Source of the DNA: Firmicutes bacterium UBA2598
GTDB lineage: Bacteria; Bacillota; PH28-bin88
Direction: 5' to 3'
DNA: 5,195 bases
NCBI GenBank assembly: GCA_002339345.1
Contig: DDKM01000034.1
Span: 1-5,195 of the forward strand
Shown: positions 1 through 5,195 of the stretch, one piece after another
Layout of the letters: each line of letters starts with the position of its first letter
Numbering within the stretch: position 1 is the first letter of the stretch
The notes under the pieces: generated by a model
Seen by the model: the letters and a program-made list of their open reading frames with translations, nothing else
The model's database searches: none
What the model was told of the DNA's origin: nothing
Position numbers and translations under genes: made by a program

Positions 1-15
1 TAAAATCCATCCTTC

Positions 16-24
16 ATTATAACA
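16..24 (-). promoter_or_regulatory. Possible extended -10 promoter element for a gene left of the window
   Basis: Read on the minus strand this is TGT followed by TATAAT, a perfect -10 hexamer with the TGn extension. No good -35 is seen 17-18 bases upstream, where the bases belong to the lctP terminator stem. It would drive a minus-strand gene beyond the left edge. AT-rich sequence next to a terminator can match by chance, so this is only a candidate. Confidence 0.3.
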
Positions 25-25
25 C

Positions 26-66
26 AAAAAACAAGGGAACAGCACATATGTTCGCACTGCCCCCTT
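26..66 (-). terminator. Rho-independent terminator of the lactate permease gene
   Basis: On the minus strand AAGGGGGCAG (66-57) pairs with CTGTTCCCTT (42-33). This gives ten base pairs, two of them G-U, around a 14-base loop. The stem is followed after one G by six T (31-26). It begins 43 bases past the permease stop codon, in the right orientation to end that transcript. Confidence 0.8.
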
Positions 67-108
67 TTATTGCCAATAATTGTTTTAAACCCCGGTTGCT
101 GCGCCTTC

Positions 109-1779
109 TCAGTACAGTGACGGCATGATCAGGTAGGCCATGGCCAGTCCCAGTAGTCCCACCACCAGACCATAGACCATACTCGGAATCAAGTTGTTTT
201 TGATGATCTTACCTTCCGCACCCACCACGCCCACGGTGGTGGAAGCAGCCACCACATTCAGGACACAGATCATGTTGCCCACGGCACCGCCGATGACCTG
301 CAGGGAGACGATGATAATGGTGGAAAGTCCCAACTGCTGGGCAACTCCATACTGGAAATTGGAAAAGAGGATGTTGGACACGGTGTTGGATCCTGAAACG
401 AAGGCGCCCAGGATGCCCACGAAGGGGGCTACCAGCGGCCAGGCCTTGCCGGCAGTCATGGCTGCCGCCTTGGACATCATGATCATCATACTGTCATAGT
501 TTTTGGCGTTGACCCCCGACTGGACCATCACCTGCACCATGGCCACCGCAAACACCAGGGTAATGGTGGCCGGCACCAGCTGTTTTAGGGTTTGGCCCCA
601 GGCCCGGCGCACCGCGCTGCCGTCCATGCGGTGGATGAAAATGGTCATCACCGCCACCAGCACAAAGGGCATTACCCCGGGTGAATATAGCGGGGCCCAC
701 TGGTAATTGATGCCTGATACCAGGATATTATACCAGCTGATGGATACGGTCTTTAACATAGGCCCAATGCCCAGGGCCGGCAGCCTGGTGATGACCAGGA
801 ACAGGGCGATGAGCAGGTAAGGCACCATAGCCCGCAGGAGGGACATCTGTTTATCCACCGTTCCCCCCACGGTCGAGCCCAACCAATCCTGCTCCCATTT
901 ATCCTGGGCCGGAAAGTCCCAAGTGGTCTTAGGCACCAAAAATCCTCGGGAAGCGGCAAAGATGACCACTGTCATACCAAATAGTCCCCCAAAGATGGAG
1001 GGGAACTCAATACTGAAAAAGGAGGTAACCAGGTAGGGCACAGTAAAGGCAAGCCCGGCAAAAATGGCAAAGGGGGCCGCTTCCAGTCCTGCCCGCACCG
1101 ACCGCTTCTCCCCGCCGAACACCACCGTCATCAGCACCACCGCCATGAGCGGCAGGAAGGTGCCCACAACGGCGTTCATCACCGCCGTCCATAACCCCAC
1201 CGTCTTTAAAAAGACGGGGAACTCCACTCCGGCCGGCAGGTTTTCCAATACCTGGGGCACATTTAACACCGATCCCACCCCGCCGATGATGGGGGTACCC
1301 ACCGCCCCAAAGGTGACCGGGGTGCTGTTGAATACCAGGGCAAACATGGCGGCGGCCAGGGGCGGAAAACCCAGGCCCACCATTAACGGACCGGTCAGGG
1401 CGGCCGGGGTGCCGAAACCCGCCGCCCCCTCAATAAAGGCACCGAACAGCCACCCCACGATAAGGACCTGGATCCGGCGGTCAGGGGTGATCCCCATGAA
1501 ACCACGGTTGATGGAGGCCATCCCGCCGCTCAACTTCATGGTATTGAGGATTAAGATGGCGCCGAAGATGATCACCAGGATGTTAACCGCCGACAGGGCG
1601 CCGTAAATGGTGGCGGCGAGCACCCGGCCCCCGGGCATGCCCCAACCCACCACGGCGATCACCACCGCCACCAGCCAGGCCAGTGGCATTACCGTTTTGG
1701 CTGGCCAGGCAAAGGTGGTCATCAGGATAATGGTCAAAAGAATGGGTATGAGTGCTACCAGGGCCAATAGAATTTCCAA
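109..1779 (-). CDS. lctP: L-lactate permease (LctP family)
   Basis: This is a polytopic inner-membrane carrier of the lactate permease family (TC 2.A.14), whose known members import L-lactate, D-lactate or glycolate with protons. From the chosen start it has 556 residues, close to the family's usual 530-560. About a dozen hydrophobic segments cover most of the chain. The family signature GAFIEGAAGFGTPAAL lies at residues 113-128. Conserved late motifs are GSNTVSNILFSNFQ (463-476) and GGAVGNMICVLNVVAA (497-512). A hydrophilic loop with WEQDW sits near residue 298. The TTG at 1779 is preferred because a GGGGGAGGGG Shine-Dalgarno site ends nine bases upstream and the protein then begins directly with the first membrane helix. 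The frame is open to another TTG at 1806, but that has no good ribosome site and lies only about 17 bases from the predicted transcription start. The gene has its own promoter and terminator and no co-transcribed partner here. Family assignment is firm; the exact substrate cannot be read from sequence. Confidence 0.93.
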   Translation of the reverse strand: MEILLALVALIPILLTIILMTTFAWPAKTVMPLAWLVAVVIAVVGWGMPGGRVLAATIYGALSAVNILVIIFGAILILNTMKLSGGMASINRGFMGITPDRRIQVLIVGWLFGAFIEGAAGFGTPAALTGPLMVGLGFPPLAAAMFALVFNSTPVTFGAVGTPIIGGVGSVLNVPQVLENLPAGVEFPVFLKTVGLWTAVMNAVVGTFLPLMAVVLMTVVFGGEKRSVRAGLEAAPFAIFAGLAFTVPYLVTSFFSIEFPSIFGGLFGMTVVIFAASRGFLVPKTTWDFPAQDKWEQDWLGSTVGGTVDKQMSLLRAMVPYLLIALFLVITRLPALGIGPMLKTVSISWYNILVSGINYQWAPLYSPGVMPFVLVAVMTIFIHRMDGSAVRRAWGQTLKQLVPATITLVFAVAMVQVMVQSGVNAKNYDSMMIMMSKAAAMTAGKAWPLVAPFVGILGAFVSGSNTVSNILFSNFQYGVAQQLGLSTIIIVSLQVIGGAVGNMICVLNVVAASTTVGVVGAEGKIIKNNLIPSMVYGLVVGLLGLAMAYLIMPSLY

Positions 1780-1788
1780 GCGACTATT

Positions 1789-1799
1789 CCCCTCCCCCA
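1789..1799 (-). promoter_or_regulatory. Ribosome binding site deciding the lctP start
   Basis: The minus strand reads TGGGGGAGGGG here, followed by nine bases and the TTG at 1779. The upstream alternative TTG at 1806 has only a weak AGGT before it. This site is the main reason for choosing the shorter protein. Confidence 0.65.
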
Positions 1800-1829
1800 G
1801 TTGCAAAAATACCTGTTGGCATATATCTC

Positions 1830-1859
1830 ATCATACCTGAAAAACCCTGGACAACTCAA
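1830..1859 (-). promoter_or_regulatory. Predicted SigA-type promoter of lctP
   Basis: On the minus strand a TTGAGT -35 (1859-1854) is separated by 18 bases from a TATGAT -10 (1835-1830). The predicted transcription start is near 1823, giving a leader of about 44 bases before the TTG at 1779. It lies downstream of the htrA hairpin, so the permease can be transcribed independently. No operator palindrome was recognised. Confidence 0.6.
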
Positions 1860-1894
1860 TAGAAATTATTTACCCACAGCTAGCAGGGGAAAGA

Positions 1895-1937
1895 CAAGCA
1901 TCCCGGTCCACCTTAACCGGTGTAGCCGGGATGCTTG
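1895..1937 (-). terminator. Perfect 12-bp hairpin downstream of htrA
   Basis: CAAGCATCCCGG (1895-1906) and CCGGGATGCTTG (1926-1937) are exact reverse complements. Inside them a further CACC/GGTG pair (1909-1912, 1919-1922) can extend the stem past small bulges. It begins 23 bases after the htrA stop. On the minus strand the stem is followed by a short, imperfect pyrimidine tract (TCTTTCCCC), so it is a terminator with a weak U-tract or a 3' stabilising hairpin. Confidence 0.7.
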
Positions 1938-1960
1938 ATAATCCATAATGTATTGGGCCG

Positions 1961-3127
1961 CTACCTGACCTGCCCCTTTTCTTGAATGGTTACAGTAATA
2001 TATTGGGCCTTTTTGTTGCGGTGGACGACCATCGCCAACCTTTGGCCGATCTTGCTGGACTGTACAATCTTCACCACATCATCGGGGGTGGTAATCTCCT
2101 GGCCGTCAATCTCCCGGATGATATCGCCCCGCCGGAGACCCGCCCTGGCCGCCGGGCTGCCCTGCATCACTTCGGCAATGATGGCACCCTTGGTGTCGGG
2201 GACACCGAAATACTCTGCCAGTTCCTTGTCCAGGGGTTGGAGGGAAACGCCCATCCACGGCCTGATGACCCTGCCCTTTTCCTTCAACTCCGCCAGGATA
2301 CCCCTGACGGTGTTGCTGGGAATGGCAAAACCGATACCCTGGGCCTGGGCGTTGATGGCGGTGTTGATGCCGATGACCTCACCCCGCAGATTGAGCAGGG
2401 GACCGCCGCTGTTGCCTGGATTGATGGAGGCGTCGGTCTGCAGGAAGTTATTGAAGCGCCGGTCATCCACCGTCACCTGGCGGCCCTTGGCGCTGATCAC
2501 CCCCACCGTGACGGTGTGATCAAGACCGTATGGATTGCCAATGGCAATCACCCACTCTCCTACCCTGACATGATCGGAATCACCCAGCTTCAAAAATGGC
2601 AGGCCACTGGCCTCCACCTTGAGAAGAGCCAGGTCCATGTCGTAGTCATAGCCCACCACCCTTGCCTGGAGGGTTTCCTGACCATTGGCCAGGGTGATCC
2701 GGATCTCCTTGGCTCCGTTGACCACGTGCTGGTTGGTCAGGATATAACCATCCTCGGAGATCACAAATCCCGACCCCATGCCCCGGCGTTCCTGGGGCCC
2801 CTGGTTGAAAGGCATGCTGTCACCGAAAAACTGGCGGAAAAAGGGGTCGCTGAAAAAGGGATCCAGGTTCCGGCCGGTACGCACTTCGGTGATGGTATCC
2901 ACCTTCACCACAGCAGGACCAGCCAGCTCCACCATGTCGGCGATGGTATTGGGACCAAAGCCCGGCGGCAGGGTAGGCAGCAGGGCCCCGGCGGTATTGA
3001 CGGGCGTATCCTTCGGCAGGTCATCCTGACTGCCGGTGGCTAAAAGGGCTCCCCCCGCCAGGGCCAGGCCCAGGAAGAAGGCTGCCACCACCACCATCAG
3101 AAAGGTGCGCCTTAATTTCTGTTCCAT
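1961..3127 (-). CDS. htrA: HtrA/DegP-like membrane-anchored serine protease with one PDZ domain
   Basis: The 388-residue product is an S1C trypsin-like protease that degrades misfolded or damaged proteins outside the cytoplasmic membrane. A short basic N-terminus (KLRR) and a hydrophobic helix at about residues 8-32 form an uncleaved anchor or signal. A Pro-rich linker follows to about 58. The protease domain covers about 62-285 with the full triad: His134 in TNQHVV, Asp165 in DMDLALLK, Ser240 in INPGNSGGPL. The segment before the catalytic core carries an aromatic-rich stretch (DPFFSDPFFRQFFGD, residues 89-103), as is common in the LA loop of this family. One PDZ domain spans about 290-382, with GSPAARAGLRRGDII as its typical signature; there is no second PDZ. 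The ATG at 3127 has AGGAGGT five bases upstream, so the start is secure. The gene is flanked by its own promoter and hairpin. Stress control is usual for HtrA proteins, but no CssR- or CtsR-type operator was recognised. Confidence 0.95.
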   Translation of the reverse strand: MEQKLRRTFLMVVVAAFFLGLALAGGALLATGSQDDLPKDTPVNTAGALLPTLPPGFGPNTIADMVELAGPAVVKVDTITEVRTGRNLDPFFSDPFFRQFFGDSMPFNQGPQERRGMGSGFVISEDGYILTNQHVVNGAKEIRITLANGQETLQARVVGYDYDMDLALLKVEASGLPFLKLGDSDHVRVGEWVIAIGNPYGLDHTVTVGVISAKGRQVTVDDRRFNNFLQTDASINPGNSGGPLLNLRGEVIGINTAINAQAQGIGFAIPSNTVRGILAELKEKGRVIRPWMGVSLQPLDKELAEYFGVPDTKGAIIAEVMQGSPAARAGLRRGDIIREIDGQEITTPDDVVKIVQSSKIGQRLAMVVHRNKKAQYITVTIQEKGQVR

Positions 3128-3173
3128 GGTTGACCTCCTCCCTCGCTTTTATTTTTTCTTTTTTCGATTCCAT

Positions 3174-3202
3174 ATTTTAAGATATAACCCCTTGACCATC
3201 AA
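3174..3202 (-). promoter_or_regulatory. Predicted SigA-type promoter of htrA
   Basis: On the minus strand a TTGATG -35 (3202-3197) stands exactly 17 bases from a TAAAAT -10 (3179-3174). Transcription would start near 3167, giving a leader of about 40 bases that holds the AGGAGGT ribosome site. It lies between the upstream gene's terminator and htrA, supporting a separate transcript. Confidence 0.6.
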
Positions 3203-3247
3203 TCCCCGGAAATACGAAAAACATCACAAAAACACAAGCTTAAGGCC

Positions 3248-3282
3248 AAAAAAACAAGGACGGTGGAAGAAATCCTCCACCG
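3248..3282 (-). terminator. Rho-independent terminator of the PrcB-like gene
   Basis: CGGTGGA (3261-3267) and TCCACCG (3276-3282) form a perfect seven-base-pair stem with an eight-base loop. On the minus strand it is followed by TCCTTG and a run of seven T (3254-3248). It lies about 60 bases past the stop codon of the PrcB-like gene and just upstream of the htrA promoter. Confidence 0.82.
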
Positions 3283-3284
3283 CC

Positions 3285-3314
3285 GACTGTCCATATAACC
3301 ATCACTGGACGGTC
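3285..3314 (-). repeat. Inverted repeat between the PrcB-like stop codon and its terminator
   Basis: GACTGTCCA (3285-3293) and TGGACGGTC (3306-3314) face each other across 12 bases. In minus-strand RNA eight of nine positions pair, with one C-A mismatch; in plus-strand RNA that position is a U-G wobble. It sits two bases from the terminator stem, so the minus-strand transcript ends in two hairpins in tandem. It may stabilise the 3' end or be a vestigial terminator. Confidence 0.5.
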
Positions 3315-3340
3315 TCGTAGCCCCTGGGGGACACCAAGGT

Positions 3341-4312
3341 CTAGAAACCAATTTCCTTCAGCACCTGACCGGCCTGGTTGACAAAAACGAAACGGGTCAC
3401 TCCGGCCAGATCCTGCCGGTCCAGCCGGACCATGTCCGTGGGGTAGGTAAAGGCCATGGTCACCATATCCCCGGGAGCAGGACTGCTCATCCGGACCCTG
3501 ACCACCGCCTGGTCACCCACTACCTTCACCCCTTCGACGGTGATGCCATAACCACCGGTGTTGGCCTCACCCAAGTAAGCCCACAACACCACATAGCGGT
3601 TGTAGTCCACACGGGGCGGGTAAATGGGGGCAATAGTCTGCAAAGGTGGTTGGCTTAAAACCTGATCCGCACCCGTAACAACTGCAAAGTCCATGTAATT
3701 GAGGAATCCCGGGAGATGCCACTCCCCACCGGTGCGCCTGGGCTCCTGGATAAAAGACCATCCCGTTTCACTGCCAGGCTGTTGCACAAAACCCCACCAG
3801 GCCAAGGGAATCTCCCTTTCCCCACTGGCCCTGCCGTCATTTCCGGCTACTACCCCACCGGGCTGCCCGGACAACCCCCTCTGGGCGTCAAGGCTGATCC
3901 GCACGGTCTTGGTGGTGGACACCCAATCCACCTTTGCGCCAATGATCTCAGCAATAAACCTAACCGGCACAAAGGTGCGTCCAGCGATAATCTGCGGCGC
4001 CAAGGACAACGGCACCTCCCTACCATTTACCCTTGCTGCGGCCACCCCTATGGTCAGGGAAATATCCATTCCCTCCTGCCAGGCCTTCACGGTCCTGGTG
4101 GCGGGAAAATATTCCACCCGTAAGCCCAATTCCTCCAGTACCCCCCGCAGGGAAACCAGGGTGGTTCCCTGTTGAATTACCGGTGCCACATCCAGTTTCA
4201 GCTCCTTCCCGTTGATTTCCACCACGGGCTGGGCCGGAGCGGACCATCCCGGTGAAACCATCTGGGTGAAAATCAGCATCATCAACATTAAGATCACAAA
4301 CCGCCGGTTCAT
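3341..4312 (-). CDS. Secreted protein with copper-amine-oxidase-N-like repeats and a PrcB_C-like domain
   Basis: The 323-residue product begins with a signal peptide: NRR, a hydrophobic core at residues 5-19, then an AxA-type site (A25-P-A27). There is no lipobox Cys. Residues about 30-140 hold two repeats of the copper amine oxidase N-terminal (stalk) type: ...TLVSLRGVLEELGLRVEY... and ...RTFVPVRFIAEIIGAKVDW..., each ending in a TxTV-like strand. This domain is common in exported Bacillota proteins and by itself means neither copper binding nor oxidase activity. A Gly-rich linker (about 145-165) leads to a C-terminal region whose NTGGYGITVEGV (251-262) and VVRVRMSSPAPGDMVT (270-285) match my memory of the PrcB_C domain, named after the PrcB subunit of the Treponema denticola subtilisin-type protease complex. 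The ATG at 4312 was chosen for its GGAGGTGG site and signal peptide. The frame is open upstream to 4486, but that stretch has no ribosome site. The gene is divergent from an S8 protease, which suggests, without proving, that it assists that enzyme. No clear promoter was found. Confidence 0.8.
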   Translation of the reverse strand: MNRRFVILMLMMLIFTQMVSPGWSAPAQPVVEINGKELKLDVAPVIQQGTTLVSLRGVLEELGLRVEYFPATRTVKAWQEGMDISLTIGVAAARVNGREVPLSLAPQIIAGRTFVPVRFIAEIIGAKVDWVSTTKTVRISLDAQRGLSGQPGGVVAGNDGRASGEREIPLAWWGFVQQPGSETGWSFIQEPRRTGGEWHLPGFLNYMDFAVVTGADQVLSQPPLQTIAPIYPPRVDYNRYVVLWAYLGEANTGGYGITVEGVKVVGDQAVVRVRMSSPAPGDMVTMAFTYPTDMVRLDRQDLAGVTRFVFVNQAGQVLKEIGF

Positions 4313-4316
4313 CCAT

Positions 4317-4324
4317 CCACCTCC
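4317..4324 (-). promoter_or_regulatory. Ribosome binding site deciding the PrcB-like start
   Basis: The minus strand reads GGAGGTGG, four bases before the ATG at 4312 (six from the GGAGGT core). It fixes the start directly before a good signal peptide. It also excludes the 58-residue upstream extension, in which these same bases would be coding. Confidence 0.8.
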
Positions 4325-4421
4325 GCAAACTTGTTTCCTGATGGTTAGACTGCCTGTAGTGGCAAAAGGTTCCCATCGAGTGCTTAAAACATATGCTGGT
4401 TTAGGAATTAATTTTTTGACA

Positions 4422-4428
4422 AAAGGAG
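4422..4428 (+). promoter_or_regulatory. Strong Shine-Dalgarno site ahead of a very short frame
   Basis: AAAGGAG stands nine bases before the ATG at 4438 and is the best plus-strand ribosome site in this intergenic region. The frame it serves stops after eight codons but is in register with the subtilase frame further on. It therefore marks either a leader peptide or the original subtilase start. Confidence 0.5.
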
Positions 4429-4437
4429 ATGGCTTCC

Positions 4438-4464
4438 ATGACCCTTGTTCGGTCTGGCGGGTGA
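4438..4464 (+). CDS. Possible 8-residue leader peptide, or remnant of the subtilase N-terminus
   Basis: The ATG follows AAAGGAG and encodes MTLVRSGG before a TGA at 4462-4464. The reading frame is the same as that of the S8 protease, whose open frame starts immediately after this TGA. Three explanations fit: a translated leader affecting the downstream gene, a nonsense mutation or base error that cut off the true N-terminus, or a chance match. The sequence alone does not decide. It has no hydrophobic stretch and no run of one amino acid as in classical attenuation peptides. Confidence 0.25.
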   Translation: MTLVRSGG

Positions 4465-4518
4465 AGTCACCGGCGCAGGACAGCACCCGTGGGGTGTGGT
4501 AAGGGTAGTGTTAAACCC

Positions 4519-5195
4519 ATGCAACGAACCATTATGTTGTTTAAGAAATCATGTTCCTTGGACCAAGGTATGGATTTGGTACGCGCCGGGGGCGGTCAAC
4601 CCCTCCAGACCCTGCCGGCTATCCACGGCCTGAAATGCCTGATGCCCCTGGGCGCTCTCCCTCCCTCGGAGGACATCCTCCTAATGGAAGAAGATGTCCG
4701 GGTCCAGTTGTCACCAATTAAAGGGAGCATCACGGTACCGGCAGGTGAAACCATCCCCTGGGGTGTTTCCCGCATTCAGGCACCGGTCGCCTGGGGCTGG
4801 ACCACCGGCTCCGGTGTCAACATCGGGGTTATTGACACCGGCATCCAAAGCAGCCATCCGGACCTGCAGGGTAATTATGCCGGTGGTTACAACACTATCA
4901 ACCCCGGCCGATCACCGGAGGACGATAATGGCCACGGTACCCATGTGGCAGGAACCATCGCCGCCACGGCAACGGGCAGAGGGGTCATCGGAGTAGCTGC
5001 CACCGCCCGCCTGTATGGCATAAAGGTGCTGGATGCCCAGGGCTCCGGCTACGTTTCCAATGTGATCGAAGGCATCCAGTGGTGCCTTGACCACGGCATG
5101 CAGGTAATCAACATGAGCCTCAGCACCCCTGAAAATGTGCGGTCACTGGAACTGGCGGTTAAGGCTGCCTATGAGGCTGGTATCCTGGTGGTGGC
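4519..5195 (+). CDS. Subtilisin-like serine protease (S8 family), 5' part, runs off the window
   Basis: The 225 complete codons visible encode the front part of a subtilase. Residues 1-66 look like an I9-type inhibitory propeptide: a beta strand RTIMLFKK, a helix region, and EEDVRVQLSPI before the processing zone. ETIPWGVSRIQAPVAW (77-92) resembles the mature N-terminus of extracellular subtilisins. The catalytic Asp is D106 in GVIDTGI and the catalytic His is H139 in DNGHGTHVAGT. VINMSLS (196-202) matches the conserved core strand. The oxyanion-hole Asn and nucleophile Ser would lie right of the window. The start is uncertain. ATG 4519 has only AAGGG 13 bases upstream. GTG 4489 has AGGA eight bases upstream. 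ATG 4534 would cut the propeptide strand. The frame is open back to a TGA at 4462. None of these starts gives a recognisable signal peptide, although the propeptide implies an autoprocessed, probably exported enzyme. It is divergent from a PrcB_C-domain protein, a possible accessory factor. Confidence 0.9.
   Translation, partial: MQRTIMLFKKSCSLDQGMDLVRAGGGQPLQTLPAIHGLKCLMPLGALPPSEDILLMEEDVRVQLSPIKGSITVPAGETIPWGVSRIQAPVAWGWTTGSGVNIGVIDTGIQSSHPDLQGNYAGGYNTINPGRSPEDDNGHGTHVAGTIAATATGRGVIGVAATARLYGIKVLDAQGSGYVSNVIEGIQWCLDHGMQVINMSLSTPENVRSLELAVKAAYEAGILVV

Noticed and set aside
1064..1606. Plus-strand frame of 180 codons opposite lctP
   Set aside because: Its composition (many P, T, A and R) is the shadow of the permease codons, and nothing in it resembles a known protein.
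1982..3043. Long plus-strand frame (353 codons) opposite htrA
   Set aside because: It is antisense to a complete HtrA gene with intact catalytic motifs. Its protein has no recognisable domain and it has no convincing ribosome site.
3699..4175. Overlapping plus-strand frames opposite the PrcB-like gene
   Set aside because: They are antisense shadows of a gene with a good start, signal peptide and recognisable domains.
3341..4312. Annotation as an active copper amine oxidase
   Set aside because: Only the N-terminal stalk-type domain is present. The large catalytic domain with the topaquinone Tyr and copper-binding His residues is absent.
4416..4421. Perfect TTGACA as a -35 for the subtilase
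   Set aside because: At 16-18 bases downstream the sequence is around TGACCC, with no -10 resemblance, and it would overlap the ribosome site and ATG 4438.
4313..4437. Riboswitch or sigma-54 promoter in the divergent intergenic region
   Set aside because: No known riboswitch core was recognised. The GG/GC spacing of the nearest sigma-54-like match is one base too short.
4313..4486. 58-residue N-terminal extension of the PrcB-like protein
   Set aside because: It has no ribosome site at 4486, overlaps the divergent gene's leader, and would translate the real Shine-Dalgarno site. A proper signal peptide begins at 4312.
4465..4500. Small hairpins GGTGA/TCACC (4459-4470) and CACCC/GGGTG (4484-4496) as an attenuator
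   Set aside because: The stems are only five base pairs with tiny loops, no T-run follows, and no alternative pairing was evident.
4445..4633. Plus-strand frame of 62 codons overlapping the subtilase start in another frame
   Set aside because: It is out of frame with the subtilase propeptide, has no ribosome site and no recognisable features.

Overview
The window reads as a chromosomal stretch from a Gram-positive bacterium of the Bacillota. Signs of this are strong purine-rich Shine-Dalgarno sites (AGGAGGT, GGAGGTGG), a membrane-anchored single-PDZ HtrA, and a secreted protein with copper-amine-oxidase-N (stalk-type) repeats. The gene set and the fairly GC-rich coding sequence would suit a Desulfotomaculum/Peptococcaceae-like clostridium. 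That placement is inference; no 16S or other phylogenetic marker lies here.

Layout from left to right. Positions 1-108 hold a rho-independent terminator for the lactate permease and, at the very edge, a possible extended -10 promoter for a gene outside the window. Positions 109-1779 (minus) encode an LctP-family permease with its own promoter. Positions 1961-3127 (minus) encode an HtrA/DegP-like serine protease, with a promoter upstream and a 12-bp perfect hairpin downstream. Positions 3341-4312 (minus) encode a secreted protein joining copper-amine-oxidase-N-like repeats to a PrcB_C-like domain, followed by tandem hairpins, the second a good terminator. From about 4519 to the right edge (plus) runs the 5' part of a subtilisin-like S8 protease: propeptide, catalytic Asp and catalytic His are present, while the Ser is beyond the window.

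Each minus-strand gene appears to be its own transcription unit: a hairpin follows each one, and convincing promoters precede lctP and htrA. Three of the four genes concern proteolysis at or outside the membrane. The most interesting point is the divergent pair of a PrcB_C-domain protein and a subtilase. In Treponema denticola, PrcB is an accessory subunit of the subtilisin-type protease dentilisin (PrtP), so the pair may be a protease with a dedicated partner. A second oddity is the subtilase 5' end: the best Shine-Dalgarno/ATG pair leads into an 8-codon frame ending in TGA, and the subtilase frame resumes after it without a visible signal peptide. No RNA genes, CRISPR arrays, insertion sequences or attachment sites were recognised.
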